Part shown: one piece after another, positions 8,323-18,313 of the stretch | How positions within the stretch are numbered: the stretch's first letter is position 1 | How the letters are laid out: the number at the start of each line of letters is the position of its first letter | Source of the DNA: Arachnia propionica | GTDB lineage: Bacteria; Actinomycetota; Actinomycetes; Propionibacteriales; Propionibacteriaceae | Length of the DNA: 64,000 nt | Direction: 5' to 3' | Assembly: GCF_037055325.1 (NCBI RefSeq) | Contig: NZ_CP146373.1 | Coordinates: 1,116,001-1,180,000, forward strand | The notes under the pieces: model-generated | What the model was told of the DNA's origin: nothing | Database searches by the model: none | The model's input: only the letters and a program-made list of their open reading frames with translations | Position numbers and translations under genes: made by a program

Positions 8323-9312
8323 TCAGTGTCCTTTCGTGGATTCTCGGATGATCAGTTCGGGGGCAAGGAGTGTGTGTCTCGCTGGCCCACCGGCGATCAG
8401 GTCGGCCAAGTGCCCCACCGCGCAGGCCCCCACTTTCTGGTGCGGTTGCCGGATGGTGGTCAAAGGCGGCAGGAAACTGTCCGCTCCGTCAACGTCGTCA
8501 ACGCCGACCACCGCCACGTCTCCGGGAACATTCCGACCGTGTTCCACCAGCCAGCGCAGCGCTCCGAGCGCCAGATGATCGTTGCTGGCGAAAAGCCCAT
8601 CGATATCGCTGGGAAAGTGTTCCCCGAGGACGTAGCCGCTACGGGCCTCCCATGAATTGGCCGAGACCTTTGTCGGTTCGATCCCAGCTTCCCGACAGGC
8701 CGCATTGAAGCCATCGCGACGTTCATGGGCGTCAAACCAGTCGGAGGGACCACAGATGTGCATCAGTCGCCGGCGTCCCAGCTCCACTAGGTGATTGGTG
8801 GCCTTCCGGGCCGCCGCGTCCTGGTCGATGGCGACGCTAGCGACGTCGTCTGGGAGATCGAACCGTTGCCCAACGAACACCGCCGGTATCCGCCCATGCA
8901 CCACCGAGACGAGGTCCGCGGACTGGGCGTGACCACCCAGCACCACGATCCCGTCCACACCGAGCGGCACGAGCTGGTCCAGAGTGGGGCGCTGGTCCTT
9001 GGGACTGCCCGCCACCGAAGTTTGATAACCGAGTCGCCCGAGTTCCGAGACGATCGACAAGAAGGTGCGCGCGTGCCCGCCGAACAGCGGAGTGGCGTTG
9101 ACGACGTGGATGACACCGGTGCGACGGTTCGACAGCGACCGGGCCGCCAGGTTGGGACGGTACCCGAGCTCCTCGACGGCGGCCAGCACCCGTTCCCGGG
9201 TTTCCGGCGCCACGACGCTGGAGCCGCGCACCACCCGGGACACGGTCTGGCTGGAGACCCCGGCAAGTTTCGCGACATCAGAGAGCCGGGCGCGGCGGGC
9301 ACTGAACTTCAT
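8323..9312 (-). CDS. LacI-family regulator of the fucose-type operon
   Basis: A 329-residue repressor. The N-terminal HTH reads LSDVAKLAGVSSQTVSRVV, followed by the hinge region RPNLAARSLSNRRTG. The remainder is a periplasmic-binding-protein-like effector domain with the usual DGIVVLGG, FASNDHLALGALRWL and VGVDDVDGADSF landmarks. Its ATG overlaps the kinase stop (ATGA). It probably binds the sugar or a phosphorylated intermediate and controls its own operon; candidate operators are at 16400-16415 and 10737-10752. Confidence 0.9.
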   Translation of the reverse strand: MKFSARRARLSDVAKLAGVSSQTVSRVVRGSSVVAPETRERVLAAVEELGYRPNLAARSLSNRRTGVIHVVNATPLFGGHARTFLSIVSELGRLGYQTSVAGSPKDQRPTLDQLVPLGVDGIVVLGGHAQSADLVSVVHGRIPAVFVGQRFDLPDDVASVAIDQDAAARKATNHLVELGRRRLMHICGPSDWFDAHERRDGFNAACREAGIEPTKVSANSWEARSGYVLGEHFPSDIDGLFASNDHLALGALRWLVEHGRNVPGDVAVVGVDDVDGADSFLPPLTTIRQPHQKVGACAVGHLADLIAGGPARHTLLAPELIIRESTKGH

Positions 9313-10706
9313 GGTCGGTGGATCCTGGTCTCAGCGGTGGCGCCGATGACGTCGTTCCTGCGGGCTGGGTCGAGTGCCCCGGTGATCTCGAACTGCCCCA
9401 GCAGCGAACCAAGTGTGGAGGCCTCCGCGGGTCCCGCGAGCACGGGAACTCCGAGGGAACGCGCGGTCAGATCGCACAGCAGAGTGTTACGAGACCCACC
9501 GCCGACGAGGTTCAGCTGCGTCGGGGCCTGGCCGGTGAGTGCTGCCAGGTCCCTCACTCCTCGGGCGTAGCGTTCTGCGAAGGACTCGCACAACGCCCTG
9601 ACGAGCTGCCCCTGGCTGATATCCGCCGGGGCTCCCCCAGCCTGGAGAGCCTCGGTGACACGTTCCACCATGGACCCAGGGTGCGCGTACCGAGAATCGT
9701 CCGGGTCGATCACCACCCCCAGAGAATCGGCCCGGTGGGCGGCCTCGACCAAGGCGACAATGTCGTGGACCTGCCCTGCCCTCTGCCAGTCGCGCTGACA
9801 CTCCTGGAGGATCCACAACCCAGTGATATTGAACAGGGGACGCACGCCCCCGTCGGCGCGTGCCTCGTTGGTCAGTCCCAGGGCACGGGCCTTTTCGCCG
9901 AGCAATGGCTCGTCACGCAACACACCCAGCACCGACCACGACCCTGCTGAGAGGAAACATGTGACGCCCTTGTCGCGTTGCAGGGCTGCGACCGCGCAGG
10001 CGGAGTCGTGGGCGCCAGCCCGCACCACAGTCAGCTGCTCCAGTCCGGGAATGGCACAAGGACCCGCGATGCCGTACTCAGGAGTCAGCTTCCCCACCCA
10101 GGATCGGGGGATCCCGAGGGCATCGAAGACCTCGCCAGCCCAGTCATTCACGCCCGGGGCACACAGTCCGGAGGTGGATGCGATGGAACGCGACCAACCG
10201 CGGATGCCCGTCAGCAGGTAGGTGAACCAGTCGGGCAGGAACAGGATCTGCTCGGTACGCGCTGCCGAGTGAGGCTCTTCACTGAGGTAAGCAAACAGCT
10301 GATTCACGGAATTGATGGTGGCAGGTGCCGTCCCGGTCAGTTCCCATGCCCTCTCATCGGGCAGTTTCTCCCGGAAGGCGGCGAGGGTGCGGCTGGTGCG
10401 GTCATCTCGGTAGCAGCGTCCCGGGGTGAGGGGCTCACCGTCCGTGCCGAGAGCAACCCAGTCGACGCCCCAGGTATCGATGCTCACGCTGGCCGCCCCG
10501 GGGAACCGTTTGACGGCCACCTGCAGGCCTTTGATCATCTCTTGCTGGATCAGGTCGAGATCCCAACACAAGTAGCCGTCGCGCATCGCGGCAGCATGCG
10601 GGAAACGGTGCACCTCGGTCTCAGTGATGCGACCGTCCTCCAGTACCCCCGCGATCACTCGCCCGGAGGAGGAACCAAGGTCTACGGCTAGGGCTGTGGC
10701 GGTCAC
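9309..10706 (-). CDS. fucK: FGGY sugar kinase, probably L-fuculokinase
   Basis: A 465-residue FGGY carbohydrate kinase that phosphorylates the ketose made by the isomerase. The ATP-binding start is ALAVDLGSSSGRVIAG; SIDTWGVDWVAL and CYRDDRTS are typical of the rhamnulokinase/fuculokinase branch, and LNLVGGGSRNTLLCDLTA is the C-terminal phosphate-binding block. The GTG at 10704-10706 is chosen over longer options because AGGAGAG lies just upstream and the conserved domain begins there. By sequence alone it could be a rhamnulokinase; the fucI neighbour favours L-fuculose. Confidence 0.82.
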   Translation of the reverse strand: MTATALAVDLGSSSGRVIAGVLEDGRITETEVHRFPHAAAMRDGYLCWDLDLIQQEMIKGLQVAVKRFPGAASVSIDTWGVDWVALGTDGEPLTPGRCYRDDRTSRTLAAFREKLPDERAWELTGTAPATINSVNQLFAYLSEEPHSAARTEQILFLPDWFTYLLTGIRGWSRSIASTSGLCAPGVNDWAGEVFDALGIPRSWVGKLTPEYGIAGPCAIPGLEQLTVVRAGAHDSACAVAALQRDKGVTCFLSAGSWSVLGVLRDEPLLGEKARALGLTNEARADGGVRPLFNITGLWILQECQRDWQRAGQVHDIVALVEAAHRADSLGVVIDPDDSRYAHPGSMVERVTEALQAGGAPADISQGQLVRALCESFAERYARGVRDLAALTGQAPTQLNLVGGGSRNTLLCDLTARSLGVPVLAGPAEASTLGSLLGQFEITGALDPARRNDVIGATAETRIHRP

Positions 10707-10736
10707 GGGACTCTCCTGAAAAACTGACTCTGAACA

Positions 10737-10752
10737 AACGTTAGCGTTGACA
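10737..10752. promoter_or_regulatory. candidate LacI-family operator upstream of fucK
   Basis: The plus strand reads AACGTTAGCGTTGACA, about 30 bp upstream of the fucK start. It matches the site upstream of the transporter operon (AATGCTAGCGTTAACA on the transcribed-direction strand at 16400-16415) at 13 of 16 positions and has the central CG dyad of LacI-type operators. Confidence 0.6.
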
Positions 10753-10781
10753 ACACAACTTTGGTCGTTGTATAGGCATCT

Positions 10782-10831
10782 TTGCACGGGGATCACCGCG
10801 ATCTCGGGTTCTCGCGGTGATCCCCGTGCAA
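10782..10831. terminator. perfect 20-bp inverted repeat between fucI and fucK
   Basis: The arms at 10782-10801 and 10812-10831 are exact reverse complements around a 10-nt loop. It starts 12 nt after the fucI stop. There is no T-run, so it could be a terminator, an attenuating processing site or an mRNA-stabilising hairpin that lowers kinase/regulator expression relative to the isomerase. Confidence 0.7.
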
Positions 10832-10843
10832 GAAAAGCGTGGC

Positions 10844-12607
10844 TCAGCCGTACAGCGGGCCAAGCTGGGCACAGGCGCGATAGTCAGCGCCCTCCAGGTC
10901 GGCAGTGCCGAAACCGAGCCAGTTCTTCGGTCGGAAGACCTGCGTGGCGGGAACGTTGTGCATGTTGACAGGGATGCGCAGCATGGAGGCCAGCGTGATG
11001 AGGCGGCCCCCGATGTGGCCATAGCTGATCGCACCATGGTTGGCGCCCCAGGCGTTCATCACGTCGTAGACGGAGGTGAACGGGCCTTCACCGGTCAGGT
11101 TCGGCACGAACCAGGTGGTGGGCCAGGTGCGATCGGTGCGGTTCTCGATGACGGTGGCGACCTCGTCAGGCAGTTCCACGGTCCAACCCTCAGCAATCTG
11201 AAGGACAGGACCGAGTCCGTCCACCAGGTTGATGCGACACATCGTGACGGGCACGTCACCGGCAGAACGGAAATGGGTGGACATGCCTCCGCCGGGGAAG
11301 TACTCATAGGTGGCCGGGTGGAAGGTGGTGCCCTCCAGCATGGCCTTCTGGTCCTCCTCGGTGACTTCCCACCAGGGTTTGATGACGTGCTGACCGTCAC
11401 GCACCGCAGCGAAGGTGCCATCGAGGGTGGTGGACCCGGAGTTGCGCAGATCGATGATGCCACCGGCAGCCCGGCCCTCGAGCCTGTGCCCGGTGACACG
11501 TTCAACGGAGTCGGCGCTCCAGTAGGTACGCACATCGCTGAACAGCTGGGAGGTGTTGGTGAGCAGGTGGTTGAAGAGCATCGAGGCGCCGTTGAGGGAG
11601 TCATTCTCGGTGGCCAGGATGTGGGGAGCGCGGGTGCCGTTCCAGTCGAAGGTTGTGTTGAGGATGGTCTCCATCAGGTCACCGTTGGGGAACCCGTCGG
11701 TCCACTGCCGCTGCCCCTGGAAACCGGCGGCGATGGCGCCACGCCCGAGCGCCTCCTCCCCCCAGCCTTTTTCCGCGAGCCGAGGATTGCCGGCCATGAG
11801 GTCACGGGCAATGAGGGTCATCTTGACCGAGTAGGCCCACCAGTCGTCGTGCCGCTCGGGTTTCTGATTGTGCGGCGGGTTGGCGTCCTCACCCTGGTGG
11901 AAATTCTCCTTCACCCAAGCCAGCGCCCTCTCGTACTCCTCAACGTCATAGATTTCCTCGTTCACGCGGCGGGCGAACTCACTCATGTCGATGTATTCGT
12001 TGCGCATGCCCAGGTATTTGGTCCAGAACTCATCCTTGACCACGGAACCCGCGATGCCCATCGAGACCGCACCCATGGACAGGTAGGAGCGTCCCTTCAT
12101 CTGGGCGACAGCGAGGCCGCAGACGGCGTAGTCGAGCAGCCGCTGCCGCACCTCGTCGGGGATGGTCTCGTCGTCGGCGTCCTGCACGTGCTCGCCGTAG
12201 ATACCGAAGGCGGGGATGCCCAGCTGGGTGTGGCCGGCGAGCGCGGCGGCCAGGTAGACCGCGCCCGGACGCTCCGAACCGTTGAAGCCCCAGATGGCGT
12301 GTGGGATGGTGCGGTCCATGTCGATGGTCTCGGTTCCGTACGCCCAGCAGGGGGTCACGGACAGCGTGAGGCCAACGTTCTCGCGGCGGAACTTCTCGGC
12401 GGTGGCCTGTGCCTCGGCCACCCCACCGATCGTGGAGTCGGCTATGACACACTCGACGGGGTTGCCATCAATGTAGCGCAGCTCCGCCTCGTACAGGGCG
12501 GCAACGCGCTTGGCCATGTTCATGGTCTGGTCCTCGAGGCTCTCGCGGACCCCGCGGCGCCGACCGTCGATGATGGGGCGGATACCGATCTTCGGATGGT
12601 TCGTCAT
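10844..12607 (-). CDS. fucI: L-fucose isomerase
   Basis: A 587-residue protein, the normal FucI length (E. coli about 590). FucI is a Mn-dependent cytoplasmic aldose-ketose isomerase converting L-fucose to L-fuculose and often also D-arabinose. Recognisable blocks are [20 protein letters not shown] at the N-terminus, [20 protein letters not shown] in the middle, and [18 protein letters not shown] and [20 protein letters not shown] towards the C-terminus. An AAGGAACAG precedes the ATG. The gene follows the binding-protein gene by about 140 bp with a hairpin between them. Confidence 0.92.
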   Translation of the reverse strand: MTNHPKIGIRPIIDGRRRGVRESLEDQTMNMAKRVAALYEAELRYIDGNPVECVIADSTIGGVAEAQATAEKFRRENVGLTLSVTPCWAYGTETIDMDRTIPHAIWGFNGSERPGAVYLAAALAGHTQLGIPAFGIYGEHVQDADDETIPDEVRQRLLDYAVCGLAVAQMKGRSYLSMGAVSMGIAGSVVKDEFWTKYLGMRNEYIDMSEFARRVNEEIYDVEEYERALAWVKENFHQGEDANPPHNQKPERHDDWWAYSVKMTLIARDLMAGNPRLAEKGWGEEALGRGAIAAGFQGQRQWTDGFPNGDLMETILNTTFDWNGTRAPHILATENDSLNGASMLFNHLLTNTSQLFSDVRTYWSADSVERVTGHRLEGRAAGGIIDLRNSGSTTLDGTFAAVRDGQHVIKPWWEVTEEDQKAMLEGTTFHPATYEYFPGGGMSTHFRSAGDVPVTMCRINLVDGLGPVLQIAEGWTVELPDEVATVIENRTDRTWPTTWFVPNLTGEGPFTSVYDVMNAWGANHGAISYGHIGGRLITLASMLRIPVNMHNVPATQVFRPKNWLGFGTADLEGADYRACAQLGPLYG

Positions 12608-12710
12608 GGGCTGTTCCTTGATGTCGATTGTGATTACCGGGATTGATCAATTCCGGTGTGCCGAAGTTGACGGTTTCGAGACGCGGGAATCGGTCAAAAG
12701 AGAGCTTTCC

Positions 12711-12735
12711 GCCGGGCGGGCAGTACCCACCCGGC
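12711..12735 (-). terminator. hairpin after the sugar-binding protein gene
   Basis: A 10-bp stem (12711-12720 with 12726-12735, one G-U pair) and a 5-nt loop lie 12 nt after the binding-protein stop; a CTCTCTTTT run follows about 10 nt later in the direction of transcription. Such hairpins often trim or stabilise the abundant binding-protein mRNA and let only part of transcription reach downstream genes. Confidence 0.6.
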
Positions 12736-12746
12736 AGAAACGGGGA

Positions 12747-13775
12747 TCACTCGTAGAGGTTCTGAGCAATCACCGGGTCACTGATGTTGTTCTTGTCGTA
12801 CCAGGAGTAGCCGGAGTCGATGGTTGCCGGCAGTTCCTTGTTGTTGGCGGCCTTGATGGCTGCGATCACGGTCTCGTACCCCATCTTGACTGGTGCCTGG
12901 GTGACGGCACCCGCCTCGCTGCCCGCCTTGATTGCATCGATCTGAGCCTTACCGGAGTCGAATCCGACCACGGTAAGTTTCTTGCCGGACTCATTCGCGC
13001 CCTGCAGCGCCCCAATCGCAGCGGCTTCGTTGGATCCGTAGACGCCCGTGATGTCGGAGTTCGCGGTGATCATGGCCTTGGATGTGTTGGCTGCCTGGCC
13101 GACCTCACCGGCGTACTGGGGTTCGAGCAGCTTGATGTCGGGGGCGTTGGCCTTCATCCATTCCTGGAAACCTTCGCAACGCTGCTTACCGGTGGCAGAG
13201 GTCTGGTCGTGACAGACCATGCCGACGGTGCCTTTACCACCCAGCAGTTCCGACATGTGTTTGGCGGCCTCAGCCGCCGCCGCCTTGTTGTCGGTGGACA
13301 CTGTGGTCTTCGGAATGCTGGACTCCACACCAGAGTCAAAGGCGACCATAGGGATACCGGCCTGCTGGATCTCGTCCAACACAGGACCAGCCGAGCCTGA
13401 GTCCAGGGCAGCGAAACCAATGGCTGCGGGTTTCTGGGACAGAGCCGTCTTGAGCTGGTCGAGCTGCTGCTGCGTTGCCTGCTCGTTGTCCGGACCGACG
13501 AACTCAACCTTGTAGTTGAACTCCTTCCCCGCTTGCTCGGCGCCCTGCTTCACAGCCTGCCAGAAACGGTGCTGGAAGCCCTTGGAGACCAGGTAGATGG
13601 TCTTGGTGCCGTCACCCTTGGGGACATCGGCGCTGTTGGACGAGGACACGGAGGGCGCGCTCACCGGCTCCGTGTTGGAAGCGGATGAGTTGGCGGAGCC
13701 ACCGGAGGTGGAGCAGGACGCGAGGCCCAGGACCAGCACTGCCGACAACGCCAGTGCGGAGCGCATCATGCGCAT
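12747..13775 (-). CDS. sugar ABC transporter substrate-binding lipoprotein (CUT2 type)
   Basis: A 342-residue RbsB-like (periplasmic-binding-protein type I) lipoprotein. The signal is MRMMRSALALSAVLVLGLASC, with Cys at about residue 21, then a Ser/Asn linker and the sugar-binding domain (TIYLVSKGFQHRFWQAVKQG, GFAALDSGSAGPVLDEIQ, GVYGSNEAAAIGALQGA). It should deliver sugar to the permease encoded upstream in the operon. The start at 13775 is chosen from the AAAGGAAA ribosome site and signal-peptide geometry. L-fucose as substrate is inferred from the catabolic genes downstream; the sequence does not prove it. Confidence 0.88.
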   Translation of the reverse strand: MRMMRSALALSAVLVLGLASCSTSGGSANSSASNTEPVSAPSVSSSNSADVPKGDGTKTIYLVSKGFQHRFWQAVKQGAEQAGKEFNYKVEFVGPDNEQATQQQLDQLKTALSQKPAAIGFAALDSGSAGPVLDEIQQAGIPMVAFDSGVESSIPKTTVSTDNKAAAAEAAKHMSELLGGKGTVGMVCHDQTSATGKQRCEGFQEWMKANAPDIKLLEPQYAGEVGQAANTSKAMITANSDITGVYGSNEAAAIGALQGANESGKKLTVVGFDSGKAQIDAIKAGSEAGAVTQAPVKMGYETVIAAIKAANNKELPATIDSGYSWYDKNNISDPVIAQNLYE

Positions 13776-13830
13776 GATGGTTTCCTTTCGGTTGGCGGAA
13801 GATAGACTCCCGAATCTTCTTGTCAGAAGC

Positions 13831-14829
13831 TCAGAGGGCCGCTGCGGCCCGCTTGCGGCGCAGGATGTCGGCATAGACGGCGAGCATCACGACGACACCA
13901 GTAACGACGAACTGCCATTGCTGCTGGACGCCCATCATCTGGAGCCCGACGGTCAGCGTCATCATGAGAAGGGCACCGGTCATGGTCCCGACGATGTTGG
14001 CGCGCCCACCCGAGAGGGAAGTACCGCCGATCACAACCGCCGCGATCACCTGCAGCTCCATGCCGAGACCTTCGGCGGGCTGAACGAAACCGAAACGCGC
14101 GGAATAGAGGATCGCACCGAAGGCCGTGAACAGGCCCGCGATGACGTAGACCAACAGCTTCCACACCTTGACGTTGATACCGCTCAGCCGGGTGGCTTCC
14201 TCATTGGAGCCGATGGCCAGGGCGTAGCGTCCCAGCAGGGTCTTGCTGAGCAGTACGGCCGCGGCGATACCGAGAATGACGAAGATCAGCGCCGCATTGG
14301 ACAGGAAGGGAACCAGATCGCCGTTGGCAATGGCGAAGTAGTCCGGGTTTGCGATCTTGATCGAGGAGGACTTCGAGATGATGAGCGACAGACCCCGGGT
14401 AACCATCATCATTGCGAGGGTTGCGATGAACGGAGGAAGGCCCAGAAAGGCGATCAGCATTCCGTTGACGAGTCCGAGTGCGACACCGACGAGGAGGGTC
14501 AGCAGCAGGCCGAGACCGAGAGGCAGGTCCATGAATTGACTGGACATGAACACGCCCGCCATCACGGCACAAAAAGTCATGCCAGTACCAACGGAAAGAT
14601 CGATGCCACCGGTGGCAATGATGAAGGTGGCTCCGAGGGCCATAGTGCCGATGGCGGCGGACTGCAACAGGATGTCGGGGATGATCCCCAGACCAAAGTT
14701 GTTCACGGAGAACATGAAGAAGACGAAAACCACGATCAGAGCTGCAAAGACGAACAGCTGCTGGAGCGAGGACCTCAGGAAGTGCAGGACCTCCGACTGC
14801 TGGGGTGATGATGCGGCATTGGTACTCAC
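13831..14829 (-). CDS. sugar ABC transporter permease (CUT2, RbsC-like)
   Basis: A 332-residue integral membrane protein with about 8-10 hydrophobic segments. Family landmarks are GATFIIATGGIDLSVGTGMT after the second segment, and VIAAVVIGGTSLSGGRANIV, the coupling region of RbsC-like permeases. It forms a homodimeric channel driven by the ATPase encoded just upstream. Its GTG start overlaps the ATPase stop (GTGA). Confidence 0.9.
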   Translation of the reverse strand: MSTNAASSPQQSEVLHFLRSSLQQLFVFAALIVVFVFFMFSVNNFGLGIIPDILLQSAAIGTMALGATFIIATGGIDLSVGTGMTFCAVMAGVFMSSQFMDLPLGLGLLLTLLVGVALGLVNGMLIAFLGLPPFIATLAMMMVTRGLSLIISKSSSIKIANPDYFAIANGDLVPFLSNAALIFVILGIAAAVLLSKTLLGRYALAIGSNEEATRLSGINVKVWKLLVYVIAGLFTAFGAILYSARFGFVQPAEGLGMELQVIAAVVIGGTSLSGGRANIVGTMTGALLMMTLTVGLQMMGVQQQWQFVVTGVVVMLAVYADILRRKRAAAAL

Positions 14830-16343
14830 GCTGCGGTTCCTTTCAACTGGATCTTGCCAACGGTGGCCAGCTCCATGACGTTTTCTTGGGCAGCTTCCTC
14901 GTTGTCGAGAAAACCGGTGATGTGGCCGTGGGCCATGACTGCGATTCGATGCGACAGGCGAAGCACCTCCGGCAACTCGGACGAGATGACGATGATCGCC
15001 TTGCCCTGCTTGGAAAGCTGCTCGATGAGTTCGTAGATCTCCTCCTTGGCACCGACATCGATGCCGCGGGTGGGTTCATCAAAGATCAACACGTCACAAT
15101 TACGGACGAGCCATTTGGCAATGACGACCTTCTGCTGGTTACCACCCGAGAGTTTCCCGATAAGCTGGTTCACGCTCGGGGTTTTGACACGGAGCTTTTT
15201 GCTGTACTCCTGCCCGACGGTGCGGATCCTGCCATCGAGTGCAAAGCCACCTATGTTGAAGTCCCGCATCGCGGCCATGACGGTATTTGCTTTGATGTCC
15301 TGCTCCAGCAGGAGTCCGAACTGTTTGCGGTCCTCCGAGAGGTATCCAATCCCGGCTCGCACGGCATCGGCAGACTCGCGGATGTTAACCGGCCTGCCGT
15401 TGACTTCGATCCGTCCCGCGGTACGTGGATCAGCGCCGAAGATGCAACGGGCCACCTCCGTGCGCCCGGCACCCATCAGTCCCGCAAATCCAAGGATCTC
15501 GCCCCTGCGGACCTCGAAGCTGATGTCGCGCAACAGTTTCTTAGTTGCCAGTCCCTCCACCTTCAGCAAAACCTCGTCGGAGGTCACCGTGGTGCGGGGC
15601 CGCGCCTCAGCGGAAACCTCGCGACCAACCATCATGGAGATGATCTCGCGCATCTCGACTTCCTTGGTTGTCACAGTACCGATGTACTGGCCATCGCGCA
15701 GCACCGAGACACGGTCAGTGATCTCCTCGATCTCCGGCATCCGATGGGAGATATAGATCAGCCCGGTCTCGGGGGTGATGAAGTCACGGATCATCCCGAA
15801 AAGCGCCTTGGTCTCGCCGACGGTCAGGGCGGCCGTGGGCTCATCCATCACGAGGATGCGGGAGTTGTAGGACAGTGCCCGCGCAATCTCGACCATCTGC
15901 TGGCGGGCCACGGAGAGGTCCCCGATCCGGGCGCTCGGATCGAGCTCCATCCCGAGGCGCTCGAAGAGTTCGGCAGCATCACGGTTCAGTTTGGCGTCGT
16001 TGATCCAGCCCGCCCTGTGGCTGCCCTGACGGCCAAGGTATAGATTCTGCGCCACGGTCAGGTCGGGGACCATATTCAGTTCCTGGTGAATGATGGACAG
16101 ACCTAGTTCCCGGGCGTGGTTCACGCCACCCACCACGACCTGGCTACCCTCAAGCCAGATCTCGCCCCCGGGGTCGGCGGTGTAGATACCAGTGAGGATC
16201 TTCATCAACGTCGACTTTCCAGCACCGTTCTCGCCGCACAGGCCGAGCACTTCTCCTGCCTCGAGATCGAGGTTGACGTTGTGCAGTGCCTTGACTCCGG
16301 GAAAGGTCTTGCTGATGTTCTTCAGCTCAAGCAGCTTCGTCAC
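14826..16343 (-). CDS. sugar ABC transporter ATPase (two cassettes, RbsA-like)
   Basis: A 505-residue tandem ATPase. Cassette 1 has Walker A GENGAGKSTLMKILTG and Walker B ILVMDEPTAAL. Cassette 2 has the degenerate P-loop GLMGAGRTEV, signature LSGGNQQKVVIAKWL and Walker B VLIFDEPTRGIDVG. This one-intact, one-degenerate layout is normal for the CUT2 family. The GTG at 16341-16343 has AAGGAG five nt upstream and puts the conserved TKLLELKNISKTFPG at the N-terminus. It is the first gene of the fucose-type operon. Confidence 0.92.
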   Translation of the reverse strand: MTKLLELKNISKTFPGVKALHNVNLDLEAGEVLGLCGENGAGKSTLMKILTGIYTADPGGEIWLEGSQVVVGGVNHARELGLSIIHQELNMVPDLTVAQNLYLGRQGSHRAGWINDAKLNRDAAELFERLGMELDPSARIGDLSVARQQMVEIARALSYNSRILVMDEPTAALTVGETKALFGMIRDFITPETGLIYISHRMPEIEEITDRVSVLRDGQYIGTVTTKEVEMREIISMMVGREVSAEARPRTTVTSDEVLLKVEGLATKKLLRDISFEVRRGEILGFAGLMGAGRTEVARCIFGADPRTAGRIEVNGRPVNIRESADAVRAGIGYLSEDRKQFGLLLEQDIKANTVMAAMRDFNIGGFALDGRIRTVGQEYSKKLRVKTPSVNQLIGKLSGGNQQKVVIAKWLVRNCDVLIFDEPTRGIDVGAKEEIYELIEQLSKQGKAIIVISSELPEVLRLSHRIAVMAHGHITGFLDNEEAAQENVMELATVGKIQLKGTAA

Positions 16344-16399
16344 TTGCACTCCTTCGTGTCCTGATCCGCCGAGGTCCGCGAGGTATCCACCCCGGCGAA

Positions 16400-16435
16400 T
16401 GTTAACGCTAGCATTATTTCCATGGGACACGTCAA
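16400..16435 (-). promoter_or_regulatory. promoter with overlapping LacI-type operator for the fucose-type operon
   Basis: In the minus direction a -35 box TTGACG (16430-16435) and a -10 box TGCTAG (16408-16413) are spaced 16 bp. The near-palindrome TGTTAACGCTAGCATT (16400-16415, plus strand) covers the -10, so a bound repressor would block RNA polymerase. A similar site precedes fucK. The start codon lies about 60 nt downstream. Confidence 0.65.
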
Positions 16436-16569
16436 GTGCGTTACGAAATGGTTATCTCATTTTTGCAAAACCCCTAGTCAGAGCGACATGGCAACGCTGC
16501 CATGATTTCTATTTCCAACGGCGCCCCAGAAGCAGCGGTTCCTTCCTCCACCCAGGCGGCGTCGAACAT

Positions 16570-16610
16570 GAAAAACCGGGTGGCCGCCCATGAGGGACGA
16601 CCACCCGGCC
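16570..16610 (-). terminator. rho-independent terminator of fba
   Basis: Read on the minus strand, CCGGGTGG pairs with CCACCCGG around an inner CC/GG pairing and a short loop, followed directly by TTTTT. It lies 16 nt after the fba stop and isolates fba from the fucose-type operon. Confidence 0.8.
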
Positions 16611-16625
16611 CGGTGTCGTTATGAA

Positions 16626-17645
<1,020 letters not shown>

Positions 17646-17728
17646 GATGCCTCTTTTCGTACTGAGACTAGGAACGGCCCCAGCCTATCGCGCAACTCTC
17701 CGCTGGGGGAGCCTCGACAGAGCAACGC

Positions 17729-18313
17729 TCAGAGCAACCGGTCCATGTCCGAGGCATCAACCCCGATTCTTCCCATGGACCTGGCCCTAGCTGCCGAGTC
17801 GATGGCCCCAGGCATGGTGTCCAGAAAACTGATCGGGATGCTTGCCGCCTCCTGACCCGATACCTCCAACCGCAGTCGCGGTCCTGCGCCCCACGACCGC
17901 CCGGAGATCTTCAGGGCCGTGATCTCAGCCCAACAAGCACGCACCCGTTGCGGATAAACAAACTCCACGCCGGTACCGTCAATGTAGAGCGCCACCCCTT
18001 GCCCCAGAGAGGCCAGGTCCTGTTTCGCGCGTTTGAGGAAAGCCATCGTGAGGATGATCCGGACCAACGTGGGCACCGCCCAGATCACCACGAGGGCCGG
18101 GATACTCCAGGAGGGAAGAGCCCCTTGCACGACCCGCCTGGCATCCTCAGGCAGCATCTGAGGACCCAGCCACACCAACAACAGAACCACAACAAAGACC
18201 AGCGCGAAGATCACCTGCAGACGAAGCGTGGAACGCTGCCTGGCGATGCGTGCGACCGTGGGGTCAGGGGTCAGGGCAACCGCGAATCGTTCTGCTGGGG
18301 TCATGGCGTTCAT
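17729..18313 (-). CDS. two-helix membrane protein with YcxB-like C-terminal domain
   Basis: A 194-residue protein. Two hydrophobic helices (about 34-52, LQVIFALVFVVVLLLVWLG, and about 70-92, IPALVVIWAVPTLVRIILT) are followed by a cytosolic domain of about 90 residues (VALYIDGTGVEFVYPQRVRA, then WAEITALKISGR) resembling the YcxB/bacterial PH-like arrangement. No function is known. The ATG at 18311-18313 overlaps the stop of the RNA methyltransferase gene (ATGA), indicating coupled expression. Confidence 0.75.
   Translation of the reverse strand: MNAMTPAERFAVALTPDPTVARIARQRSTLRLQVIFALVFVVVLLLVWLGPQMLPEDARRVVQGALPSWSIPALVVIWAVPTLVRIILTMAFLKRAKQDLASLGQGVALYIDGTGVEFVYPQRVRACWAEITALKISGRSWGAGPRLRLEVSGQEAASIPISFLDTMPGAIDSAARARSMGRIGVDASDMDRLL

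Noticed and set aside
8323-9312. Regulator as a ribose repressor with RbsD downstream
   Set aside because: The linked isomerase is clearly FucI-type and the kinase is FGGY, not a PfkB ribokinase, so a fucose-type assignment fits better.
10817-12646. Long open frame antisense to fucI
   Set aside because: It mirrors the strong third-position G/C bias of fucI, has Gly/Val/Asp-rich composition without recognisable domains, and overlaps an unambiguous gene.
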